Part shown: piece by piece, positions 46,367 through 54,006 of the stretch
Layout of the letters: each line of letters begins with the position of its first letter
Numbering within the stretch: position 1 is the first letter of the stretch
Assembly (NCBI GenBank): GCA_903857865.1
Contig: CAIOGO010000015.1
Span: forward strand, 124,001 to 188,000
DNA: 64,000 nt
From: an uncultured bacterium
GTDB lineage: Bacteria > Bipolaricaulota > Bipolaricaulia > UBA7950 > UBA9294
Direction: 5' to 3'
Notes under the pieces: generated by a model
What the model was told of the DNA's origin: nothing
Database searches by the model: none
What the model saw: only the letters and a program-made list of their open reading frames with translations
Translations under genes and position numbers: made by a program

Positions 46367-46396
46367 GAGGGCACGAGGCATGCGCCTCGTGCCCTC
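46367..46396 (-). terminator. 13-bp intercistronic hairpin
   Basis: GAGGGCACGAGGC, an ATGC loop and GCCTCGTGCCCTC form a perfect 13-bp stem between the binding-protein gene and the first permease. No T-run follows, so partial termination or 3'-end protection is more likely than full termination, as in other ABC importer operons where binding protein is needed in excess. Confidence 0.6.
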
Positions 46397-46420
46397 CTCA
46401 GACTTCCGACTAGAAGTGCT

Positions 46421-47278
46421 CTACGGGGCTGTTGCGCCGGCGGCCAAAGCGTGTGCGAAGCCGGTAACGTCCTTCGCCGCCAGGAATGGAGCTGCAGCGA
46501 CCCATGCCGCCTCGATCTTCGTCAACTCCGCGCCGCCCATATAGGCGGTGATCAGATCGGCCCACGCGGTCGACGCTTTGAGCTGTTGGAGCCCGGCGTT
46601 GATCTTCGGGAGGAGTCTGTTCGGATCGCCATTCGTGACGAAGAACCCAAACTGCTCGCCGGTTTCGATGACTCCGACGATGGAGAGCCGAGCGTCCGCG
46701 GCCACGCTGGCGCGAGACGCGGGTTCATCCTGAACCACAGCGTCCACGTTCCCGTTGACAAGGTCGAGCACGGCAAGCGGATAGAGCGTGTACTCGACGA
46801 GCTTGACGTTCACGCCTTTGTCGATGAGCTGTTCCTGCACCCACTTTGCTCCCGTGGTCCCGACTTGGGCGCCGATCTTCATCCCGGCGCTGAGTGCGCT
46901 GGCGATGTTCAAGTCGGAGTCCGCCATTACGATGACGGCCTGGTTCGACGTCCAGTAGGGCGCCGAGAAGTCCACTACCGCCTCGCGCTCCGCTGTGATC
47001 GTGGCTCCAGACGCACCGATGTCTACGCGCCCGTTCCCGACATCGATGAAGATGATGTCCCAGCTGTAGCTGACAATCTCGACATCGTACCCCTCGAGAA
47101 TAGCGATGAGCCGCATCACATCGAGGTCGAATCCGATGAGCTGTCCGCCGCCCGCCTGCCACTCGAACGGAGGCCACGTCGTGTCCGACGCCACCTTATA
47201 CGTCGCGGCGGCCGCGGACACCATGCAAAGCCCGACGACAGCCAACAGACACCCTAGTACCAGGAGATTTTTCTTCAT
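46421..47278 (-). CDS. extracellular amino-acid-binding protein of ABC importer
   Basis: 285 residues: signal peptide (1-25, ending SAAAATY), then a family 3 solute-binding fold beginning YKVASDTTWPPFEW and LIGFDLDVMRLIA, with VDIGASGATITAERE and VDAVVQDEPAS. These match the ligand-binding hinge of polar amino-acid receptors. No lipobox is clear, so it is either periplasmic or held by its uncleaved signal. AAGGAGG sets ATG 47278. It is the first gene of the importer operon. Confidence 0.92.
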   Translation of the reverse strand: MKKNLLVLGCLLAVVGLCMVSAAAATYKVASDTTWPPFEWQAGGGQLIGFDLDVMRLIAILEGYDVEIVSYSWDIIFIDVGNGRVDIGASGATITAEREAVVDFSAPYWTSNQAVIVMADSDLNIASALSAGMKIGAQVGTTGAKWVQEQLIDKGVNVKLVEYTLYPLAVLDLVNGNVDAVVQDEPASRASVAADARLSIVGVIETGEQFGFFVTNGDPNRLLPKINAGLQQLKASTAWADLITAYMGGAELTKIEAAWVAAAPFLAAKDVTGFAHALAAGATAP

Positions 47279-47303
47279 CCTGCTACACCTCCTTGCTGGA
47301 ACA

Positions 47304-47332
47304 ACGTAACGGGAAAGCGCCGCGCGAGTCAA
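47304..47332 (-). promoter_or_regulatory. promoter of the amino-acid importer operon
   Basis: Minus strand TTGACT (47332-47327), 17 nt, TTACGT (47309-47304), 25 nt before the binding-protein ATG. The -10 is poor, so a regulator or weak basal activity is possible. Confidence 0.45.
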
Positions 47333-47410
47333 TGGGGTGCGAGCTGCGGAACTCGGAGAGAGAAGACCTGACGGCTGGATTCAGTTCGGATGGCGATGGC
47401 TAGTGAGTCC

Positions 47411-47980
47411 TCAACGCGAGCGGGCGCCGGCGAGCCACCGTGCGGTCTCGCGCGGGCAGCGGAGCCGGACGACGACGAGGTGCTTGTTCTCCGGACGCGC
47501 GAGGAGTTCGGAGTACTCGCGATGTCGGCGGCGATGGGTCTTGATCGCCCAAAGGAGAATGGATTCCCGCGACAGGAGGGACATGCGCAGGCTCTCCCGG
47601 TTCCCGTGCCAAAGCTCCTCACGCGTGAAGGCACGGCGCAGCGTGCGCCGCACGAGGCGCGTGAAGACGCGCGGGAATGAGTAGTCGAGCCAGACGACGG
47701 TGTCCGCACGAGCCCAGACAATGTCGCGTGTCTTACTGTAGTTGCCGTCGATCACCCAGCGTTCCCTGGCGGCCGCGTTCGCGACGTCGGCGCGGAAGAC
47801 GTCGTCGGGCCGCATCGTCCAGTCCGGCCCCCACGACAGCGCGTCAAGCTCGACATCGACGAATCCCAGGCGCTCGGCCAAGGCTCGCGCGACGGTCGTC
47901 TTCCCCGCTCCGCACGTGCCGACGACGTTGATCCGACTTCCGACTTCCTTCGGCGCCCGCTCCGCATCCACTGATCCCAC
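47411..47980 (-). CDS. P-loop nucleotide kinase-like protein (FlaR/adenylate-kinase-like)
   Basis: 189 residues. P-loop VVGTCGAGKTTVARALA at about 19-35 and Walker-B-like DTVVWLDYSFPRV, with an Arg-rich lid (TRLVRRTLRRAF) and WVIDGNYSKTRD resembling DNA-topology-modulation protein FlaR and shikimate/adenylate kinase relatives. Substrate unknown. ATG 47980 has no strong ribosome-binding site. It runs leftward behind the lipoprotein gene and ends 78 nt before the importer promoter. Confidence 0.7.
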   Translation of the reverse strand: MGSVDAERAPKEVGSRINVVGTCGAGKTTVARALAERLGFVDVELDALSWGPDWTMRPDDVFRADVANAAARERWVIDGNYSKTRDIVWARADTVVWLDYSFPRVFTRLVRRTLRRAFTREELWHGNRESLRMSLLSRESILLWAIKTHRRRHREYSELLARPENKHLVVVRLRCPRETARWLAGARSR

Positions 47981-48004
47981 CTCGAGGCGTTCCCCGAAAA
48001 CGAT

Positions 48005-48037
48005 GCGGCCGCGTCTCGAAATCCGCGGCCGCGTCTC
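48005..48037. repeat. 13-bp direct repeat
   Basis: GCGGCCGCGTCTC occurs twice, 20 bp apart, in the 141-nt gap after the DUF4097 gene. A short CCTCT-TTTC-AGAGG hairpin and a TTCCGT-CTGTA-ACGGAA hairpin (48086-48102) follow and could terminate the leftward ABC operon. Confidence 0.5.
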
Positions 48038-48121
48038 CTCTTTTCAGAGGCTAACCAGCGCCCCCATTCTGCCGGATCCTAGGGATTCCGTCTGTAACGG
48101 AAGTCACCTCCGCCCTCCGGA

Positions 48122-49030
48122 TTAGGGTTGCCCCGCGATGTGGACGGCGCCGTTGCTCGTTCGGATCATAACCTTCGCCGTGGCCGGCGGATTGAGCGCA
48201 GCAAGCCACTCCTTGCCCTGCGTGTCGCCGACGAGCGGCAAGGTGGACGAGATCGTGCCGGCCGACGTCTCGGCTTGGAACTCGATCGACGCGTTCACCG
48301 AGACTGCGATGTCGATGCGGCCGTTGCTCGTATGCAGGCTGTTGGCATCGCCGACCGCTGTTCCGCTGAAGCCGATGCGCCCGTTCGAGGTCGAGGCGTC
48401 AAAGGCGGCGCTGACGTCGACCATGCTGATCTCGCCGTTCGACGTCTCGAGATCAAGGACGCCCTGGACCCGTTCCACCGAGATGCGGCCGTTGCTCGTT
48501 CCCGCGCGAAGCTCGCCGACAACGTCCGCGATGGCGATCTCGCCGTTCGAGGTCTCGAGATCGAATCGCCCTTGGACGGAGGAAACCGAGACGGCGCCGT
48601 TGCTCGTTTGGGCGCCGACGTCGACGATGGCCGGCGTAGTCACGTCGAACGCGACGCCGGCATAGCGGCGTACGTCGGGCGCCTGCTCGCTCGCGCGGTA
48701 GGCGAGGACAATTCGTGAGCCTTGCTGTTCCATGTGAATCGTCATGGCGGCGACGCGCGCGTTCGCCTCGGTCTGGTTGCCGCCGCGGGCGCGGAGCGTG
48801 GCAGTGACGCGCACGTCCGTCTGTCCCGGAACGCCGCGGACGCTGACGGCTCCGTTCGAGCTCGCAACCTCGAGCATCGGAATGCTCGACGCTGGGAATG
48901 CGGCCGTCTCCGCCCTCGTCGCCTCGAAGCGCGCGCTCACGACATCTTCAAGATCGCAGGCCGAGGCGCCAACCAGCGCGGCGCCGAGAACGACCAAGAC
49001 AACGAATCGTATGCCGGCCCTTCCTCCCAT
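48122..49030 (-). CDS. DUF4097 beta-repeat lipoprotein
   Basis: 302 residues. A signal peptide ends GASAC with Asp at +2, a plausible though imperfect lipobox. The rest is a beta-helix of repeated TSNGxIxI units (ASSNGAVSV, TSNGAVSV, TSNGEIAI, TSNGRISV, TSNGEISM, TSNGRIGF, TSNGRIDI), the DUF4097 signature. GGAGG 8 nt before ATG 49030. It is the last gene of the GntR-ABC operon; lipoproteins of this kind often sit with such exporters. Function unknown. Confidence 0.8.
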   Translation of the reverse strand: MGGRAGIRFVVLVVLGAALVGASACDLEDVVSARFEATRAETAAFPASSIPMLEVASSNGAVSVRGVPGQTDVRVTATLRARGGNQTEANARVAAMTIHMEQQGSRIVLAYRASEQAPDVRRYAGVAFDVTTPAIVDVGAQTSNGAVSVSSVQGRFDLETSNGEIAIADVVGELRAGTSNGRISVERVQGVLDLETSNGEISMVDVSAAFDASTSNGRIGFSGTAVGDANSLHTSNGRIDIAVSVNASIEFQAETSAGTISSTLPLVGDTQGKEWLAALNPPATAKVMIRTSNGAVHIAGQP

Positions 49031-49071
49031 CTTCCCAACCTCCGGTTCTCTTCCCAAAGAACTCCTCTCCA

Positions 49072-49233
49072 TCAGAGAGTGCCCCCGACGACTTGCCAGA
49101 CGAGCACAGCCGAGAAGAATACCCCGACGCCGCGTGACGTCCAGCTTGTTGTCCCCGTCCACAAGCGAAATGCCCAGAACCCGACGAGGGCGAGGAACAC
49201 GATCCGGACGACGATCAAGAATGCTTGCGTCAT
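49072..49233 (-). CDS. 53-residue membrane protein
   Basis: A small protein with one long or two short hydrophobic segments (FLIVVRIVFLALVGFWAF and VGVFFSAVLVWQVV) and a Trp-rich middle (RLWTGTTSW). GGGAGGT lies 6 nt before ATG 49233, and the ATG overlaps the permease stop as ATGA, so translation is well supported. No family recognised. A subunit or regulator of the adjacent exporter is likely from position alone. Confidence 0.65.
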   Translation of the reverse strand: MTQAFLIVVRIVFLALVGFWAFRLWTGTTSWTSRGVGVFFSAVLVWQVVGGTL

Positions 49234-49997
49234 GCTTCCACCTCCCGCCAGATGCGGCTGGCGATGACGAGCAGGACAAGGGTCAGCGCTAGCATGATCC
49301 ACAGCGGCTCTTGCGGCAAGGTGGCCACTGGCTCGAGCTGCGCCTCCACTGTCGTCTGCAGCACTGCCGTTTGGACGCCTTCCAGTAGCCGCCAACCCGG
49401 GAGCGTGTAGGACACACGCACGATCCCTTCGATCAGCCAGCGAAGCACGAACAGCGTCCCGAGGATCATGACGGTGCCCGGGACCCAGCCTGGTCCCGAC
49501 ACCCGGTAGGCGCTGGTGAACACCATGAGCAAGAGGGTCCACGCCAAGAGCGGCAACACAGTGACGCCGAGGACGTAGAGGGGGATCGCCAGGGTCAGCT
49601 GCGCGATGCTCCCCGCATCGAGTGGAACGGCGGACATCCACAGGGTCCAGCAGGCGAGTCCGCCGATCATCACGTAGTACAAGACGGCCGTCGCAAGGGC
49701 GAACGTGTACCGCGCCGCGATATGAGCATGGCCTGACGGCGGCGACAAGAGGAGAACCTGGTACTGCCCGCCCCTTGTCTCACCGCGGAGGCGGCCGATC
49801 ATGAGCGCAAGGACGACCGCGCCGCCGACGGCGGCCATCGCCACAAGCATGCCGCGAATGCCTAGTTGTTCTGCCAGCTCGATGCGACGAACCTGGAATA
49901 GCCCCCAGGCCCAAAACGCAAGCGATCCGATGAGCGCAATGGCCCAGGCCCCGCTGCGACGGTACTCCAGCCAGAAGAGTGTCCTGAATCCCTTCAC
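49230..49997 (-). CDS. ABC-2 permease of GntR-controlled exporter
   Basis: 255 residues, six hydrophobic segments, of the YtrC/D-like ABC-2 type. Start GTG 49997 overlaps the ATPase stop (GTGA) and has GGGAGGT upstream. The first 20 residues are basic and hydrophobic. Paired with the ATPase before it, it should export an unknown substrate, perhaps an antibiotic or a wall precursor, as in YtrA-regulated systems. Confidence 0.85.
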   Translation of the reverse strand: MKGFRTLFWLEYRRSGAWAIALIGSLAFWAWGLFQVRRIELAEQLGIRGMLVAMAAVGGAVVLALMIGRLRGETRGGQYQVLLLSPPSGHAHIAARYTFALATAVLYYVMIGGLACWTLWMSAVPLDAGSIAQLTLAIPLYVLGVTVLPLLAWTLLLMVFTSAYRVSGPGWVPGTVMILGTLFVLRWLIEGIVRVSYTLPGWRLLEGVQTAVLQTTVEAQLEPVATLPQEPLWIMLALTLVLLVIASRIWREVEA

Positions 49998-50674
49998 CCG
50001 AGCACCTCCCGGAACGCCTGCACGACACTGCGTCCCTGATTCCGAAGCTCCTCCGCCCGCGCATCGAGAGCGAGACGGCCCTCGCGCAAGTAGAGGACGC
50101 GTTCGAACAACCCCTCCGCTTCGGCGACCTCGTGAGTCGAGAGGAGGATCGTCTCGTCCGTATGCCACTCCCGGACGATGGACTGCAGGATCTTCTCACG
50201 CGACAGAAGGTCGATCCCGGCGAGCGGCTCATCGAGCAGGTAGAGCTTCGCGTCGCGCGCGAGCGCCATCGCGAGACGGAGCCGGCCTCGCTCGCCCTTC
50301 GACATGGCCTTCGTCTTTCGCTTGGGCACGGCGAGGCTGTCGAGAAGGGCGCGGTAACGGCCGACGTCGAAGTCGTCGTACAGGCCCTGCATGAAAGTCT
50401 CCGCGTCGGCGGGCGTCATCCACGTCCATAAGGAGTCATTCTCGCCAAGGTACACGAGCTTCGCGCGCTTCTCTCGTGGCGGCCCGTCGAACAGCGTCAC
50501 CTTCCCCGCAGTCGGGAAGAGGAGGCCGGCGAGAAGCTTCAGAAGGGTTGACTTCCCGGACCCATTCAGCCCCAGGACGCCGACGACCTGCCCGGCGGGG
50601 AAGTCGATCGTGACGTTACTCAGGCCGTCCGTTCGGCCGTATCGTTTCGTCACATCGCTAAGACTCGCCAGCAT
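49994..50674 (-). CDS. ABC transporter ATP-binding protein of GntR-controlled exporter
   Basis: 226 residues: Walker A GLNGSGKST, signature region MSKGERGRLRLAMALA, Walker B LYLLDEPLAGID, switch STHEVAEAE. The signature is SKGER rather than LSGGQ, a common variant in YtrB-like exporters. It overlaps the 3' end of the GntR gene by 17 nt. Confidence 0.9.
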   Translation of the reverse strand: MLASLSDVTKRYGRTDGLSNVTIDFPAGQVVGVLGLNGSGKSTLLKLLAGLLFPTAGKVTLFDGPPREKRAKLVYLGENDSLWTWMTPADAETFMQGLYDDFDVGRYRALLDSLAVPKRKTKAMSKGERGRLRLAMALARDAKLYLLDEPLAGIDLLSREKILQSIVREWHTDETILLSTHEVAEAEGLFERVLYLREGRLALDARAEELRNQGRSVVQAFREVLG

Positions 50675-51041
50675 CCAGCACCTCCTTCAAGACCCCGAGC
50701 GCCTCGCCCTTCGAGATGCCGAGAGCCGTGACCTCGGCGGAGAACGCGGTCGCCGCCGCTCGCAACAGGTCGTGGCGCAGCGCAGCCACAGGCGCATCCT
50801 TGCGCACGAATGTCCCAAGTCCCCGTTTGGTTTCGATCACTGCCATCCTTTCCAGCTCAGCGAACGCGTGCACGATCGTGTTGGGGTTGACGCCCAACTC
50901 CGCGGCCAGGTCGCGCGCGCTGGGGAGTCTTTGCCCTGGGGCAAGATCCCCTCGCGCAAGCATTCGGCGCACGCCGGAAGCGATCTGGACGAAGATCGGC
51001 CCCGCGTTCATGTCGAGCTGCCAAGCGCTCTTGGTTGTCAT
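50658..51041 (-). CDS. GntR-family repressor (YtrA subfamily)
   Basis: 127 residues: an N-terminal winged helix (QRLPSARDLAAELGVNPNTIVHAFAELERM, wing RGLGTFV) and a short C-terminal two-helix dimerisation part (about 50 residues), the YtrA size and layout. It presumably represses its own operon. The start ATG 51041 is 8 nt from the -10 and lacks a ribosome-binding site, while an operator palindrome overlaps the promoter. An in-frame start at 51077 is unlikely, since it would lie upstream of the promoter. Confidence 0.9.
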   Translation of the reverse strand: MTTKSAWQLDMNAGPIFVQIASGVRRMLARGDLAPGQRLPSARDLAAELGVNPNTIVHAFAELERMAVIETKRGLGTFVRKDAPVAALRHDLLRAAATAFSAEVTALGISKGEALGVLKEVLDAGES

Positions 51042-51044
51042 AGT

Positions 51045-51078
51045 GTCGGAGTATACTAGTACACACCGACAAGTCAAG
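51045..51078 (-). promoter_or_regulatory. promoter and 26-bp operator of the GntR-ABC operon
   Basis: Minus strand TTGACT (51077-51072), 16 nt, TATACT (51055-51050). A near-perfect 26-bp palindrome at 51045-51070 (22 of 26 positions symmetric, core GTATACTAGTACAC) covers the -10. The ATG follows the -10 by 8 nt, so the transcript is nearly or fully leaderless. Confidence 0.7.
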
Positions 51079-51210
51079 GCATCGGCGCTTAGCGAGGTAA
51101 GTTAGGTGCTGTCGCGCAAGGCTGAGCGAGATTGGAATGGCGACAGGGTCTACTGGGGAAACCCAGTTCGTGTTCCCGTGAAGCGATACGGCGGTATCAT
51201 CACTAGAGAG

Positions 51211-51891
51211 ATGTCGATCATCCGTGCAGGGTACTCGGGCGACCATCGTGATGTTGCCATCATTTCTGATCGTCATGGTCAGCCGAACACTGCTGGCACA
51301 CTGCATGGCTTAGGTCCTAATGAAGACCTCTACAAGACGCTTCGCCTTGGGCCTGAGGTTGCCGTTGGGATGGCAGGAGATGGTCGTCTGTGCAACCTCA
51401 TTCTGGCAGCCGCGCTGGGCCTCCCAGAATCACAGGAACCAAGTTTCCTCTCTTCACTCGTAGCTGGCGAGGAACGACTATCCTCGTCGTTTCTTGATGT
51501 TGTTCATGCGTTCGAGTGTGCTGCGCCAGCAGTGATAGCCGAGAGACGTCCGCCTTTCCAGATAGACGCAACGATGATAATCGTTGGGAGGCTAGAGGGT
51601 CGTCCGGTCATTGGTGAACTGAACAGGCGCACCAGGTGGCGTGTCCTCTACGCATCGGAGCGATCGTCATACTGCATTCCAGAAGAGATGTCCGATGATG
51701 ACCTGCTGTTCTACGAGAGCTATGTGACGAGACCCGGCCTGAACTACATTGCGTCGTTGAAAGCAGCTGTCGGGTTCTGTGCAGACCGCTATGAGTCTGT
51801 CAATCATCGCTACGTGCTTCGGCGTCTGAAGAATGGATTCCGACGCGAGGAAGGCGACGTACGACAAGACGCTTCTCTGGCCAGCAACTAG
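51211..51891 (+). CDS. possible proteasome-type Ntn-hydrolase
   Basis: 226 residues with lower GC than neighbours. After Met, the sequence SIIRAGYSGDHRDVAIISDR resembles the N-terminal strand pair of proteasome beta subunits (hydrophobic strand, then a D-R/H turn at the position of Asp17). EDLYKTLRLGPEVAVGMAGDGR resembles the DxxKI-IxDHI-xAGxxAD segment that holds catalytic Lys33, and a later DATMIIVGRLEGRPVIGEL resembles the next core strand. Thr1 would be replaced by Ser (or start differently). This is motif-level similarity only. ATG 51211 has a weak site; an in-frame GTG at 51106 would bury the N-terminus. Otherwise a hypothetical protein. Confidence 0.5.
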   Translation: MSIIRAGYSGDHRDVAIISDRHGQPNTAGTLHGLGPNEDLYKTLRLGPEVAVGMAGDGRLCNLILAAALGLPESQEPSFLSSLVAGEERLSSSFLDVVHAFECAAPAVIAERRPPFQIDATMIIVGRLEGRPVIGELNRRTRWRVLYASERSSYCIPEEMSDDDLLFYESYVTRPGLNYIASLKAAVGFCADRYESVNHRYVLRRLKNGFRREEGDVRQDASLASN

Positions 51892-52024
51892 CTAGTACCA
51901 GATCCATTGCTTGCCGATGATAGGGTAGTGTAGCGCCGGAATGCTCCTTGCTTCAATTCGGCGAACTCGCCTCCACCTCCGGGGTTTTGCGTTCCGTCGG
52001 CGACTGATGGCAGAATTGCCCACC

Positions 52025-52786
52025 ATGAAACTGTCGAACGTCATCTACTGCGGCGATAACCTTGAGTGGATGCGCAAGATGCCAGACGAGTTCGTTGACC
52101 TCGTCTATGCAGACCCTCCGTTCTTCTCGAACAAGCACTACGAGGTCATCTGGCACGATGGAGCAGAGATCAGGTCGTTCGAGGATCGGTGGCAGGGCGG
52201 CGTCCACCACTACATCGAGTGGATGCGGATGCGGTGCGAGTTGATGCACCGTCTGTTGAAGCCGCATGGCGTTCTGTACCTGCATTGCGACTGGCACGCA
52301 AGCCACTACCTCAAAGTCATGCTCGATGATCTCTTTGGCCAGAGCAGTTTCCTGAACGAGATCGTCTGGTGGTACGAGAACAAGCCGCAGGATGCGAGGA
52401 AGAAGATCCTGCCGAGAGACTACGACACGATTCTTGTCTACGCCAAGACTTACGGAGGCCAATTCTACGCGCCGCAGTATGTTCCGACGGTTCGGCCCAG
52501 AAAGCAGAACAAGGTCATCAAAGTGGACGGGCGGAGGGTGTCGGCACGTGACGAGAACGGGAACGTTATCTATGAGTTCCGCGACAAGAAGATGCTAGGG
52601 AGCGTTTGGCCCATACCGTACTTGAATCCCGTTGCGAAGGAGCGGCTTGGTTACCCAACACAGAAGCCGCGTGCCTTACTTCGCCGGATAATTGAGACGA
52701 GCAGCGCAAAGGGCGCGCTTGTTCTTGATCCATTCTGCGGTTGTGGCACGTCAATCATTGCTGCGCAGGAACTCGGCAGGGAGTGA
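52025..52786 (+). CDS. DNA methyltransferase (beta-type N6/N4), cut by an in-frame TGA
   Basis: 254 residues from ATG 52025 (in-frame ATG 52007 and an earlier start at 51941 are possible). Catalytic motif IV is ADPPF and comes first; AdoMet motif I, LVLDPFCGCGTS, comes near the C-terminus, the permuted beta order. The central WWYENKPQDARKKILPRDYDTILVY is the target-recognition region. The frame ends at a TGA (52784-52786) just where the family has the conserved Trp of GRxWIGIDIS, then continues in the same frame as IGIDVSPTACKLM into the nuclease-like domain. The methyltransferase motifs are all present, but the last strand is missing. Confidence 0.8.
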   Translation: MKLSNVIYCGDNLEWMRKMPDEFVDLVYADPPFFSNKHYEVIWHDGAEIRSFEDRWQGGVHHYIEWMRMRCELMHRLLKPHGVLYLHCDWHASHYLKVMLDDLFGQSSFLNEIVWWYENKPQDARKKILPRDYDTILVYAKTYGGQFYAPQYVPTVRPRKQNKVIKVDGRRVSARDENGNVIYEFRDKKMLGSVWPIPYLNPVAKERLGYPTQKPRALLRRIIETSSAKGALVLDPFCGCGTSIIAAQELGRE

Positions 52787-52822
52787 ATCGGCATTGACGT
52801 ATCGCCGACGGCCTGCAAACTG

Positions 52823-53269
52823 ATGAAACGCGAGGTGGAAAAGATCGGCGCGAAGGGTGTGCGGATGGATGGACTGCCGATGAGCCTTGATGAGCTAAAG
52901 AAGCTAACGCCGATTGAGTTCCAGAATTGGATTCTCGGGGCGATGGACGGGACCGTCAGCAAGAAGCCGGTTCACGATATGGGGATTGATGGACTCACGT
53001 TCATGGAGCGCGTCCCCGTTCAGGTCAAACAGCAAGAGCACGTTGGGCGTCCTCGGGTGGATGACTTCGAGACGGCCGTTAGGCGCTACTACTCAGACGC
53101 GCTCAAGGCATCAGTGGAGCGCGGCGAGGAGTCCTTCGTCATGCGCGGTATCATCGTCGCATTCAGCTTCTCCAGTGGCGCATATGAAGAGGTCGCTCGC
53201 GTCAAGTCGGAAGGGATCGAAATCGAGCTGCTCAAGGTCGAGGATGTCGTAAGCCACCTCTCCGGCTAA
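52823..53269 (+). CDS. PD-(D/E)XK restriction-endonuclease-like domain, split from methyltransferase
   Basis: 148 residues from ATG 52823. After a helical LTPIEFQNWI (a family entry motif) come DMGIDGLTF and VPVQVKQ, the D...(E/Q)xK core of Mrr-like restriction nucleases, and a closing GIIVAFSFSSGAYEEVARVK strand-helix. Comparable bacterial proteins carry this domain fused C-terminally to the same methyltransferase; here it is in the same frame, separated from it by a TGA. The frame between the TGA and this ATG encodes 12 further family residues, so the ATG start is likely not original. Either split gene, readthrough, or pseudogene. Confidence 0.7.
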   Translation: MKREVEKIGAKGVRMDGLPMSLDELKKLTPIEFQNWILGAMDGTVSKKPVHDMGIDGLTFMERVPVQVKQQEHVGRPRVDDFETAVRRYYSDALKASVERGEESFVMRGIIVAFSFSSGAYEEVARVKSEGIEIELLKVEDVVSHLSG

Positions 53270-53275
53270 CTCCCC

Positions 53276-53321
53276 GAGCATCCGGCCAACACAAGATCCA
53301 TCATCCGCCCCTTCTCTCGGC
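53276..53321. repeat. 46-bp repeat, copy A (IS1595-type end debris)
   Basis: Matches 54780-54825 at 39 of 46 positions in the same orientation. On the minus strand it encodes AERRGG-stop, equivalent to the AERRDG-stop tail of the transposase fragment next to copy B, so it is the terminal scar of a lost element. Confidence 0.65.
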
Positions 53322-53397
53322 AGTGCGGGTTGTTGACTACTTCAGCGGTTCTGTGTCGAGAAGAGGGGAGGTCGGGTACATGAAAGCGCGTAGTCGT

Positions 53398-53748
53398 CTA
53401 CTGTGGCGTCTGTGGAAACTCTTCCATCGTCACGAAGTAGTCGGAATACGAGTAGAGATACAGCCTGCCACAGTGCGGGCACTGCTGAAATGCTGGTACG
53501 AGGTTGACCGACGGCGATGCAGGGGCCTTGGCTCCGTGGAGAGCAGCGATAGCACCTAGTATGACCGACATCTTGCTCGTCATGGCATCAACTGCGTGCA
53601 CGGCTGTCTCCTCCGAGATCCCGGCTGGCAACTCCGTGAGAAGAGCCTTTCCTTCGCTGCTGGCGAGGAAGTCTCTGTTGCAGTCACGGTTACGACACCG
53701 TAGTCCGACCCATACGTGCTTGGCAGTCCCGATCTTCCGTTGACCCAT
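53398..53748 (-). CDS. zinc-ribbon hypothetical protein
   Basis: 116 residues. Two Cys pairs, LRCRNRDCN near the N-terminus and QCPHCGRLY near the C-terminus, make a split zinc ribbon around a helical middle (VHAVDAMTSKMSVILGAI). Start ATG 53748 follows AGGAGGtacatc, an ideal site. No family recognised. It lies between the restriction-like pair and the NYN gene, opposite in direction, in the low-GC island. Confidence 0.6.
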   Translation of the reverse strand: MGQRKIGTAKHVWVGLRCRNRDCNRDFLASSEGKALLTELPAGISEETAVHAVDAMTSKMSVILGAIAALHGAKAPASPSVNLVPAFQQCPHCGRLYLYSYSDYFVTMEEFPQTPQ

Positions 53749-53972
53749 GATGTACCTCCTGAATGCGGAGGATAGCGGAGAAGTGACGCTGTTGGCAATC
53801 GCGGCGGGAGGGGTGAGTTAAGATGATGACACGAACGCCTCCCTCGATAATCGCCGCTGTAGTCACGGCGCCCGAGAGCGTGGCAGTAGATTGATGTGAG
53901 CCGCGGTTCACCGTAGTCGCTGCATTGTGGATTGCAGTGCCGTAGTTCTGCTGGCTTTAGGACATCCGCTAC
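53749..53972. other. intergenic, nothing recognised
   Basis: 224 nt between the zinc-ribbon gene start and the NYN promoter. Short hydrophobic frames exist on the minus strand without ribosome-binding sites. I see no gene, repeat or hairpin worth naming. Confidence 0.4.
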
Positions 53973-54000
53973 TTGACAGGTACCGGGATTGTGCTACACT
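53973..54000 (+). promoter_or_regulatory. consensus sigma70 promoter of the NYN gene
   Basis: TTGACA (53973-53978), 16 nt and TACACT (53995-54000): the best promoter in the window. The transcript would start near 54007 and carry a 109-nt leader. Confidence 0.75.
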
Positions 54001-54006
54001 TCGACC

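Noticed and set aside
52784-52786. TGA as a recoded Trp or selenocysteine codon
   Set aside because: Many other genes here use TGA as their stop (for example dnaE and the amino-acid importer genes), and no selenocysteine-type stem was seen right after it.
53323-53559. 78-codon frame on the plus strand
   Set aside because: No ribosome-binding site, and it overlaps the better supported zinc-ribbon gene on the other strand.
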